Positions 8,005 through 15,753 of a DNA stretch of 64,000 nt are shown one piece after another. The position numbers were made by a program, and so were the translations under genes. The notes under the pieces were generated by a model. The model saw only the letters and a list, made by a program, of their open reading frames with translations, was not told the DNA's origin and made no database searches. The first letter of the stretch is position 1, and each line of letters opens with the position of its first letter. The stretch lies in contig JADZBE010000029.1 in NCBI GenBank assembly GCA_020852275.1, forward strand, positions 82,399 through 146,398, written 5' to 3'. This DNA is from Phycisphaerales bacterium (GTDB taxonomy: Bacteria > Planctomycetota > Phycisphaerae > UBA1845).

Positions 8005-9426
8005 TTACTCCTCGTCGGTCATGAGAACCTGACGATCGAACATGCCTGAGTCCACCGACTGCCCGGAGGCCTTGAGCCGGTCCAGAAAGGACGGGCGGAT
8101 GCCGTGGGCGACGAAGTGCCCGTGGGCCCTGCCCTTCCCGTTGATGCCCAACTGCTCGAAGGAAAAGATGTCCTGCATGGTGATGACGTCGCCTTCCATG
8201 CCCTGGACCTCGGTAATGGTGACGATCTTGCGCGGTCCGCCGGTGAGGCGCTGGGCCTGCACAATGAGGTGGATCGCGGAGGCGAACTGGTTGCGGATAG
8301 CGCGGACGGGAAGCTCGAAACCGGCCATCATGACCATCGTTTCGACGCGCTGCACGGCGTCGCGCGTGCTGTTGGCGTGGATCGTGGTGAGCGAGCCGTC
8401 GTGCCCGGTGTTCATGGCCTGGAGCATGTCGAGCGTCTCGGGTCCGCGGCACTCGCCGACGACGATGCGATCCGGGCGCATGCGCAAGCTGTTGATGAGC
8501 AGGTCGCGGATGGTGATCTGCCCCTTGCCCTCGATGTTGGGCGGGCGCGTTTCGAGGCGCACGATGTGCGGCTGACGGAGCTGCAGCTCGGCGGCGTCCT
8601 CAATGGTGACGATGCGCTCCTCCGGAGGAATGAACGACGACAGGTTGTTCAGCAGCGTCGTCTTGCCGGAACCGGTGCCGCCCACGATCAGAATGTTGAG
8701 GTGCGACTTGACGCAGGCTTCGAGAAAATCCCGCATTTCCTGGGTGACCGACTTCCAGCCGACGTAGTCGTCCCAGGTGACGGGGTCGCGCCCGAAACGG
8801 CGGATGGACACGCTGGCGCCGTCGATGGCCAGCGGCGGGATCACGGCGTTGACGCGGCTGCCGTCCTTGAGGCGCGCGTCCACGAGCGGGCACGTCTCGT
8901 CGCAGCGCCGCCCCACGGCGCTGACGATCTTGTCAATGATGTGCATCAGGTGCGCGTTGTCGCGGAACTCGATCGGCGCCAGCTCCAGGCGCCCGCGACG
9001 CTCGATGTACACCTGCTTGGGTCCGTTGATGAGGATGTCCGATATCAGCGGGTCCTTCAGCAGCACCTCCATCGGGCCCAGGCCGAACGTCTCGTCGAGC
9101 ACCTCGGCGATGAGCCGCTGGCGCTCGGTGAAGTTCAGCAGCGTGTTTTCCTGGTCGGCGAGTCCGGTGACGATTTCGCGGACCTGCTCCCGCAAGGTTT
9201 CCTCGTCGCCGACCATGCGCGCGAGGTCGAGCTGATCAATGAGCTTGCGGTGAAGCTGCGTCTTCAGTTCGTTGAAGCGGTCGAGCTTCTCGCGCGAGAC
9301 CTTGGGCTTCGGCGCCGGCGGCGGGGAAGACGCGGCGTTCTTGGGCGGCTCCGGCGGCTTGCCCGGCTGCCCCGGCGAGGAGGCGGCGGGCGGTTTCACG
9401 GTCGAAGTCAGTCGTTTTCCGAACAT
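8005..9426 (-). CDS. cpaF: CpaF/TadA secretion ATPase of the Tad pilus
   Basis: A 473-residue GspE/PulE superfamily ATPase that powers Tad pilus assembly from the cytoplasmic face. The first 60 residues are Pro/Ala-rich and low complexity. The core has IERRGRLELAP and VDARLKDGSRVNAVIPPLA in the N-terminal domain, Walker A GGTGSGKTTLL, the Asp box TIEDAAELQL, Walker B-like RPDRIVVGECRGPE and the His box NTGHDGSLTTIHANS. The length is normal for CpaF. The start ATG at 9426 follows an AGGGA ribosome site. It lies between cpaE (46-bp gap) and tadB (3-bp gap) in one transcription unit. Confidence 0.96.
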   Translation of the reverse strand: MFGKRLTSTVKPPAASSPGQPGKPPEPPKNAASSPPPAPKPKVSREKLDRFNELKTQLHRKLIDQLDLARMVGDEETLREQVREIVTGLADQENTLLNFTERQRLIAEVLDETFGLGPMEVLLKDPLISDILINGPKQVYIERRGRLELAPIEFRDNAHLMHIIDKIVSAVGRRCDETCPLVDARLKDGSRVNAVIPPLAIDGASVSIRRFGRDPVTWDDYVGWKSVTQEMRDFLEACVKSHLNILIVGGTGSGKTTLLNNLSSFIPPEERIVTIEDAAELQLRQPHIVRLETRPPNIEGKGQITIRDLLINSLRMRPDRIVVGECRGPETLDMLQAMNTGHDGSLTTIHANSTRDAVQRVETMVMMAGFELPVRAIRNQFASAIHLIVQAQRLTGGPRKIVTITEVQGMEGDVITMQDIFSFEQLGINGKGRAHGHFVAHGIRPSFLDRLKASGQSVDSGMFDRQVLMTDEE

Positions 9427-9472
9427 CGTTCCCTGCTTTCAATTCTTTCAGGTCCGCGGAGACTCCCGGATG

Positions 9473-10666
9473 TCAGCGTTCAGCGAAGATGCGGCTCATG
9501 AGTCCCTTCCGCTGCGCCTGCTGCTCTTCCTCGTTGCGCGCCGGCGGCGGCGCGGTGAGCTTTTCGGCCAGCTCTCGAATGGCGAGGCGCACGCGGCTCT
9601 TGGGGCTGTACGTTTTCAGCGGCACGCCGAGATTCACGCCGCCGCCGACGGTGCCCCAGTCGTCCGGCAGCGTCACGAGGGCTTCGAGGTTGAGCGTGCT
9701 GGTCACATCCTCGACGGACAGGTGTGACGACTCCTTGCCGACGCGGTTGCAGATGAGGCGGAGGCGTTCCATGTTGTAGCCCGCGTCGCGCATGCCATCG
9801 AGGATGCGCACCGTGTTGCGCACGCTGGGCACGAGAAGCTGCACGAGAATCAGGTTGATGTCGGCCAGGTCCAGCACCGATTGCGCGCCGACGTCGAAGC
9901 GCGTAGGCCCGTCGAGCAGCACGTAGTCGTTGAATTGCACCAGCGTGGAGAGCACTCCGACGCAGTGCGCCGCCGTGAGCGACTCGGCCTGCGCCAGGTG
10001 CGACGGTCGCGCCAGCACGCGCACGCCGGTCTCGTGCTTGACCAGCGCCTTTTCGATGACCGACTGCTCGACGTGCTCCACGGTGTTGCACAAATCCGCG
10101 AGGGTGTACGTCGGCTCGATGTCGAGGAACGTGGCCACCTGCCCGAAGCGGTAGTCGAGATCGACGAGCGCCACACGCCCCTGCGTGACGTCGGCCAGCT
10201 CGACGGCGAGGTTGGTGGCCAGCATGGTCGAGCCTTGCCCGCCGCAGCCGCTGAGGATGGTGATCAACTTGCCCTGCGGCGCCTCTTCCGTCCGGCGCTG
10301 GGCGACGCGTTCGATCGCTTCCCACAGCGTCTGGGGATCCAGCGGCTTGGGAAGGAACTCCTTGACGCCCTTGCGCATGGCCTCGATGACGATCTGTCCG
10401 TCGGTGGAGGCGCTGGTGGCGAAGACGCTGAGGGCGGGGTGGGAGCTGATGAGGTCGGCGGCGAGGTTGAGCACCAGGCGGGGGTCCGGGTCCAGGTTCA
10501 TCAGCAGGATTTCGGCCGAGACCTGGTGCACGATCTGCGCGAGCATGGCGGGCTGATCGACTTCGGCGGCGATGCGGACGCCGTCGAACTTGAGGAGCGT
10601 GCCGCGGAGCTGCGCCCCGAACACGTCGTCGCCATTAAGAATGATGAATCGGACGCCGCCTGCCAT
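9473..10666 (-). CDS. cpaE: CpaE/TadZ-like pilus localisation protein with degenerate Walker A
   Basis: A 397-residue protein, first gene of the Tad cluster. Residues 1-125 form a receiver-like domain (RFIILNGDDVFGAQLRG and LLMNLDPDPR, then KPLD). Residues about 133-370 form a MinD/ParA-like fold (NLAVELADVTQGRVALVDLDYRFG and LLDGPTRFD). CpaE/TadZ proteins place the pilus machine at a cell pole. The deviant Walker A, expected as KGGVGKT, reads CGGQGST, so both the signature lysine and the P-loop lysine are absent, which argues against normal ATP hydrolysis. Weak or atypical P-loops are known in TadZ relatives. The start is the ATG at 10666; no strong ribosome site is seen. Confidence 0.88.
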   Translation of the reverse strand: MAGGVRFIILNGDDVFGAQLRGTLLKFDGVRIAAEVDQPAMLAQIVHQVSAEILLMNLDPDPRLVLNLAADLISSHPALSVFATSASTDGQIVIEAMRKGVKEFLPKPLDPQTLWEAIERVAQRRTEEAPQGKLITILSGCGGQGSTMLATNLAVELADVTQGRVALVDLDYRFGQVATFLDIEPTYTLADLCNTVEHVEQSVIEKALVKHETGVRVLARPSHLAQAESLTAAHCVGVLSTLVQFNDYVLLDGPTRFDVGAQSVLDLADINLILVQLLVPSVRNTVRILDGMRDAGYNMERLRLICNRVGKESSHLSVEDVTSTLNLEALVTLPDDWGTVGGGVNLGVPLKTYSPKSRVRLAIRELAEKLTAPPPARNEEEQQAQRKGLMSRIFAER

Positions 10667-11592
10667 GAGTCGTCAGCCTGACCGAGCCTGGTGCCGTGCG
10701 CGGTGAACCCCTCGCGAAGCGCTCGCTGCCTCACGTTCATCGGAGGCGCGTCCGCGCTACTGCATCCGCGCGGGTCCAAGAAGCCGTGGGCGTCCGAGTA
10801 TGCTCGACAGCGGCATCGGCAGGGTTGATCGGACCTGCATGGCACGCGTGCGAGGGGAGGAGGGAACGGGGACGCACTGTCGCGTGCCAAACGATGTCGC
10901 GCCAGGGGATAGCGCGCCAGGCCATAGCCTGCCCAGCGACCGCGTGGCGCACGAGCCGCGGGCTTCAGCCTGCGCGAACTCGTGCATCCCTGACGGCGCT
11001 TCTCTCAAGCAACCTCCCATCGGCGAAACAAACTCGTCCGAGAACAGGCGGCAGTTTTCGGACGCCGATCGCAGAGCAAGCTCGCTGGAGATGCACGCTC
11101 AAGTCACGCCTGCCACGGCTTGGCGACCACGCCACACCCCGCCACCCGGGCGGTCCGACTGCCGCGGAATGCGGTTGTCCTGCGCGGCGAGGCGGGTCCA
11201 GCCATTCTTTGTGGCAGGCAGCCCCTGGAAGTTAGGGAAGTCGGGATTTCGGGGGAGAGATCGGACCTGGGCTTCGCTGAAAGGTGATCGGCGGGTCTGT
11301 CCTCAAGAAAGCGCACCCACAACGATTGGCACGTTCGCGGGCATCGGTGAAGGCGCCGATCGATTCGCGAAGGCGCCGATCGTTTTGTTCCCCGAATGGG
11401 AAATACGTGAATAGCCGCGGTCGCCGCCCGCGGGAATCCCGCCACCGGCGGTTTGACCCCGTTGGGGTCGCACCTTCGGTTCCCCTGCGCGCCCCGGAAT
11501 CGCAGCAGACGTACAAACCCTTTCGGGGTTGGGTCCCCCCGCGCTCGAGAGTCCGTGGGCTGGGCCCACGGCTACCCACATGGATCCCCTGC
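10667..11592. other. Gene-free, hairpin-rich spacer upstream of the Tad cluster
   Basis: This divergent region separates cpaE (minus) from the BRCT-type gene (plus). Its open frames are short, Arg/Pro-rich and without family resemblance, so none is called. From about 11446 to 11597 four perfect small hairpins follow one another: GACCCCGTTGGGGTC, AACCC-loop-GGGTT, GTGGGCTGGGCCCAC and GATCCCCTGCGGGGATC. Near 10958-10980 is gcgggcttcagcctgcgcga, a word that recurs almost unchanged at 62775-62795. Promoters for both flanking units should lie here but none stands out. Confidence 0.5.
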
Positions 11593-11799
11593 GGGGATCA
11601 CGCCGGCGCTGCTCTGGGGATCAGGATGACGCCGCTCTGGGGATCAGGCTGGCGCTGCTCTGGGGATCAGGCTGACGCTGCGCTGGGGAGCAGGCTGAGG
11701 ATGATGCGGGGCTCGGGCTGGGGCTGCTGCGGGGATCGGGCTGGCGCTGCGCTGGGGAGCAAGCTGGCGCTGCTTCAGTGATCGAGCTGAATCCGCTTC
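11593..11799. repeat. Non-coding 23-bp minisatellite, nine units
   Basis: Nine consecutive 23-bp units run from 11593 to 11799. Most begin GGGGATC or GGGGAGC, continue with AGGCTGACGCTGC-like sequence and end CT or TC; the last unit (11777-11799) is the most diverged. The period is not a multiple of three, so the tract is unlikely to be coding. The rest of the space to 12237 (11800-12237) shows no recognisable element. Confidence 0.85.
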
Positions 11800-12237
11800 G
11801 TAGATCGAATCACTTCGACCTCGGAGAATGGGTCGAGCCTCCCTGGACGAAATCCAAATCGGGCGTGGCTCGAACGGAAATGCCAAAATCCGTGGCCAGT
11901 CGCCCCGCCGAATTGCCCGCCCGATCGACCTTGACACGCCCGCCCCCGGTCACAAGAATCAACCCTCTTTATCCATCGATCGGTGCATGATAGGGGAGTG
12001 TGTCGGGGGCGACCGACGAGAGGGCGCCGACGGGCGGGGCGGCCTGGTGCGGCTGAGATCGGGTTGACGGAGCAGCGCGACAGAGACCGACTTGGCGGCG
12101 TCGGCATCGGGTCTTGACGGACGGGTATCGCGGATTGGGCATCGCTGAAACGGGCGACCGGGCCGACTCGTGGCAGCCAGGAAACGGTCAGCCGGCGAGC
12201 CGCTCTCGACGGGCTTTTGAGCGGGAGGCATGTGCAT

Positions 12238-13659
12238 ATGGCAAGAACCCAGCAACGCGGCGTCAGCGGGACCACGATCGGCTTGATCGTGTTCGCGGGC
12301 TTGTTCCTGACGTCCACCGTCTTCCTGGTCATTCTCTACACCGATCAGGAAAAGCTTCGCCAGGAGGCCGATGACTACAAGAACCGCAAGGAGCGCGCGG
12401 TCTCCGCTTCCGAGGAGACCTCCGTTGCCAGCCTGCGCTCCGGACAGGGCGGCGGCAGCACGACGATGGTCGGGATCATCGAGGCCGCCCGTGCGGAAAC
12501 GGCCCGCCTGGCGACCGGCGCCGCGGATGACGAGCCGCCGGCCATCCACACCAAGCTCAGCACGCTGCAGGATCGCATGGCCACGGAGAGCCTCGTGCCC
12601 GACGGGCGCCAGTTCGCCGACCTCTCGCTCTACCAGTCGCTCGATCGCCTCTACGAGCTGTTCCGCACCGAGCACGGACTGCGCCTGGAGGCGGAGAAGC
12701 GCGCCGCGTCGAGCGAGCAGCAGCACGGGCAGGCCGTCACCGAGAACACCTCGCAGAAGACCGGCTTTGATGAGCAGGTCAACGCGCTGCAGGCCAAGCT
12801 CAGCGACTGCCAGGCGTCGCGCGACTCGTTCGAATCGGAGCACAAGACCCAGCTCGCCGACCTGGAGAAGCAGTTCAACGAGCTGCGCGCGGACATGAAC
12901 AAGTCGATCAGCGATGAGCGCCAGCAGAAGTCGGCCATGCAGGAGCGGTACGCCGAGCTGCTGCACCGCTACACGGAGCTTCAAGGCAAGCTCGGCTCGC
13001 TTCAGGTGTCGCCGGACGTCAACGTCACCGCGCGGCAGGCCGACGGGCGCATTCTCAAGGCCGTGGCGGGCGACGAGGCGGTGTACGTGAACTTGGGCGC
13101 GCGCGACGCGCTGGTGCTGGGGATGCAGTTCGCGGTGTACAGCTCGGACACGGGCATTCCGGCGGACGGTCACGCCAAGGCGCAGATCCGCGTGGAAGCC
13201 ATTCACGAAGCTTCCGCCGAATGCAAGGTGCTGCGGGTGTATCGCAATGAGAGCATTCTCGAAGGCGACCTGATCGCCAACCCGGTGTATGACCGTCAAC
13301 GCCCGCTCAGCTTTGTGGTGGCCGGCGACTTCGACATCAACCGCGACGGCGACACGGACCCGAGCGGCGAGATGCCCGTCGAATCCATCGTCAAGGACTG
13401 GGGCGGAGAGGTGTCCAACGAGCTGACCGCGCTGACGGATTTCGTGGTCATCGGCATCGCTCCGAAAGGCGCGAAAGTCACCGCCGGAAACAACCCGGCG
13501 GACGTGACGGAGAAAGACAAGGCCGCCCAGATGCGACGCGACCGCTACGACAAGATCGTCGAAAACTCGCGGACGCTCGGCGTGCCCGTGCTCACTCAGG
13601 ACGTGTTCCTGCACTTCCTCGGGTACGCGGGGAAGGAGCGCACGGCGTCGACGCGCTAG
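12238..13659 (+). CDS. Membrane-anchored coiled-coil protein with C-terminal BRCT-like domain
   Basis: A 473-residue protein starting at the ATG at 12238, which has gggagg 9 bp upstream; a TTG at 12217 would be the only longer choice. Residues about 10-33 form one membrane helix (TTIGLIVFAGLFLTSTVFLV). Residues about 110-255 are heptad-like and charged, a long coiled coil. Residues about 265-350 form a compact beta-rich segment (AVYVNLGARDALVLGMQF). The C-terminal 110 residues look like a BRCT fold: FVVAGDFDI, then SIVKDWGGEVSNELTALTDF, VVIGIAPKG and LGVPVLTQDVFLHFLGY, matching the G-G and LGVPI-xxxxFL pattern of BRCT domains. Only two basic residues precede the helix, so topology is uncertain. 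Function unknown; a scaffold role is a guess. The next gene is 299 bp downstream. Confidence 0.75.
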   Translation: MARTQQRGVSGTTIGLIVFAGLFLTSTVFLVILYTDQEKLRQEADDYKNRKERAVSASEETSVASLRSGQGGGSTTMVGIIEAARAETARLATGAADDEPPAIHTKLSTLQDRMATESLVPDGRQFADLSLYQSLDRLYELFRTEHGLRLEAEKRAASSEQQHGQAVTENTSQKTGFDEQVNALQAKLSDCQASRDSFESEHKTQLADLEKQFNELRADMNKSISDERQQKSAMQERYAELLHRYTELQGKLGSLQVSPDVNVTARQADGRILKAVAGDEAVYVNLGARDALVLGMQFAVYSSDTGIPADGHAKAQIRVEAIHEASAECKVLRVYRNESILEGDLIANPVYDRQRPLSFVVAGDFDINRDGDTDPSGEMPVESIVKDWGGEVSNELTALTDFVVIGIAPKGAKVTAGNNPADVTEKDKAAQMRRDRYDKIVENSRTLGVPVLTQDVFLHFLGYAGKERTASTR

Positions 13660-13695
13660 TGCGGCGACTCATGGGAAGTGCATCAGTTCAGAGCC

Positions 13696-13739
13696 GCGAC
13701 CGTAAGGGAGCGACCGCTACTGACTCCCTTGGCGGTCGC
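13696..13739. repeat. Long imperfect hairpin after the BRCT gene
   Basis: GCGACCGTAAGGGAG (13696-13710) pairs with CTCCCTTGGCGGTCGC (13724-13739) across a 13-nt loop. It begins 37 bp after a stop codon, so it could terminate transcription, but no U-run follows and it may simply be another dispersed hairpin. The 299-bp gap (13660-13958) has nothing else that I recognise. Confidence 0.6.
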
Positions 13740-13958
13740 AAAGTGGAAGCGCCGTGCCGCCACCGCCGGGGAGCCAACCTGACGATTGAGAATCGCGATC
13801 TCTCTCGCCCGGGAGCGCATCCCGATCAGGGAGAAGACCTGCGGGAGGCGTCGCCGCAATCGGCGCCGCACGGGTCGCCCTCTTGCGGTAGCGGCTCGGT
13901 TCCTGTCCGCGACTTGCTTTGACTCGGATGACCCGTTCGCACTTGGGTGGAGACGCCG

Positions 13959-15581
13959 ATGAACCTGCCTGGCTCGAAACTAACAGGACGAATGTACCTC
14001 GCGCTCGCCGCTGCGCTGATGTTTTCCCTCGTTACGTCCCCGATCGCCTTGGCCGGCGACAGGATCGATCCGAAAAATCCTCCGCAGGGCATGTTTATCG
14101 ACGAGTGGGCCGAGGTGCTCATGCAGGGGTCGAAGGTCGGATACGGGCACACCACCGTCACGCGTCATGGGGACCAGATCCGCACCGCCACCGCGATGAA
14201 AATGAAGCTCGCCCGCGCGAGCATCAGCGTCAGCATCGAAGTGCAGCAGTCCACCGTCGAGACGCTTGCCGGCGAGGCTCTCGAGTTCGAAAGCGTCATG
14301 CTCATGGGCGACCCGAACAACCCCGTGCGCACCAAGGGGGTGTTTGACGGGCACACGGTCCACTGCACGTCGTCGCAGTTCGGCATGGAGAACAAGCAGT
14401 CGTACGAGTTGAAAGGCCCGGACGGCAAGCCTCACCCGTGCGTGATGGCGTGGGGTCTGCTCCGCGAAGCGCTGCTGCGCGGGTTCGAGCCGGGAACGCA
14501 GTACACGCTGCTGACGTTCTCGCCGGAAGTGCGAGTGGACGGGCTGGTCGAGGCGGTCACGAAGATCGGGCAGGACGAAACGTTTCAGCATCGAGGCAAG
14601 CCGATGAAGGGCCGTCGCGTCGAGTTGAGCATCGTCACGCCCCTGGGGAAGGTGGATACGACAAGCTGGATCGACCCTTCGGACGGCTCCACGCTCCGAA
14701 GCACGGTGGCCATGGGCGGCATCTCGATGGAGATGTACCGCGTGGACCAGGCGACCGCCGTGGCGGATTTCGTCCCGGCCGAGTTGTTCATGTCCAATAC
14801 CGTGCCGGTGAACAAGCCGATCGCGTACAAGGAGGCGCGGCAGATCACCTATCGCCTTTCGCCCAAGGACGGCGCCGCGGTGAAATTCGACCTGCCCGAG
14901 ACGCCCATGCAGAAGGTCGTCGCGCGCGAAGGCGACACCGTGACGCTGCAACTGACGCGCGTGGACCAGAAGGCGCTGGCGGAGCTTGGCGCCAAGACCA
15001 CGGCTTCCGCCCCCGCGCCCGGCGGCGCGCCCGCGGACGCCGCCGAGTTCCTTGAGAGCAACATCCTCATCAACACCAAGGACCCGCAGCTCATCGAACT
15101 GGCGAAAAAGGCCGGTGGCGGCGAGAAGGATCCGCTCAGACTCGCTGACAAGCTGCGGGTGTTCGTCACGGATTACATCGACGCCAAGGGCCTGGACGTG
15201 GGCTTCGCCACCGCGGGCGAGGTGTGCCGCTCGAAGAAGGGGGATTGCAGCGAGCACGCCGTGCTGCTGGCGGCGCTGGGGCGCGTCAACGGGCTGCCCT
15301 CGCGCGTGGCCGTCGGGCTGGCGTACGTGCCGCTCTTCGGCAACCAGCAGAACATCTTCGGCTTCCACATGTGGACGCAGTTCCTCGTGCATGGCGCCTG
15401 GGTCGATTTCGACGCGGCCATTCCCGAGTCCGACTGCAGCCCGACGCGCATCGCCTTCGACGTCAGCTCGCTGCGGGAGACGGCGCTGGTGGAGATGAGC
15501 TTCAAGCTGATGGAAGTCTTTGGACGGCTGAAGCTGGACGTGGTCGAGTTCAAGTCGCTGAGTGATTTCGGGACGCGGTGA
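13959..15581 (+). CDS. Secreted transglutaminase-like protein
   Basis: A 540-residue exported protein. The ATG at 13959 is preferred over a GTG at 13947 because GGTGGAG sits at proper spacing. A signal peptide spans residues 1 to about 32 (YLALAAALMFSLVTSPIALA). The middle 300 residues are beta-rich and unassigned. The C-terminal part has the transglutaminase/papain-like triad: Cys in KKGDCSEHAVLLAALGR, His in GFHMWTQFLV and Asp in WVDFDAAI. Bacterial members usually act as cysteine proteases or cross-linkers in the envelope. The gene follows the BRCT-type gene on the same strand and ends convergently with the trehalose genes. Substrate unknown. Confidence 0.88.
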   Translation: MNLPGSKLTGRMYLALAAALMFSLVTSPIALAGDRIDPKNPPQGMFIDEWAEVLMQGSKVGYGHTTVTRHGDQIRTATAMKMKLARASISVSIEVQQSTVETLAGEALEFESVMLMGDPNNPVRTKGVFDGHTVHCTSSQFGMENKQSYELKGPDGKPHPCVMAWGLLREALLRGFEPGTQYTLLTFSPEVRVDGLVEAVTKIGQDETFQHRGKPMKGRRVELSIVTPLGKVDTTSWIDPSDGSTLRSTVAMGGISMEMYRVDQATAVADFVPAELFMSNTVPVNKPIAYKEARQITYRLSPKDGAAVKFDLPETPMQKVVAREGDTVTLQLTRVDQKALAELGAKTTASAPAPGGAPADAAEFLESNILINTKDPQLIELAKKAGGGEKDPLRLADKLRVFVTDYIDAKGLDVGFATAGEVCRSKKGDCSEHAVLLAALGRVNGLPSRVAVGLAYVPLFGNQQNIFGFHMWTQFLVHGAWVDFDAAIPESDCSPTRIAFDVSSLRETALVEMSFKLMEVFGRLKLDVVEFKSLSDFGTR

Positions 15582-15753
15582 CCGCGCCGCTCGGTTCCAC
15601 CCCATCGCCGGCAGCGCCGCGCCGCGGCGCTTTGCCTTCGAGGTCGCGTTGCAACGCCCCCGCGGTCGAGTCCCCGCCCGTTTTTCTGGAGGTGCGCGGA
15701 TGCCGTTTCGGCGGCCACCGCGTTCCATCCTGGAGAGGTCCCCACGCCCAGGC

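Noticed and set aside
8104..9501. 465-codon plus-strand frame across cpaF
   Set aside because: Antisense shadow of the well-supported CpaF ATPase; its composition is His/Val/Arg-rich with no family pattern.
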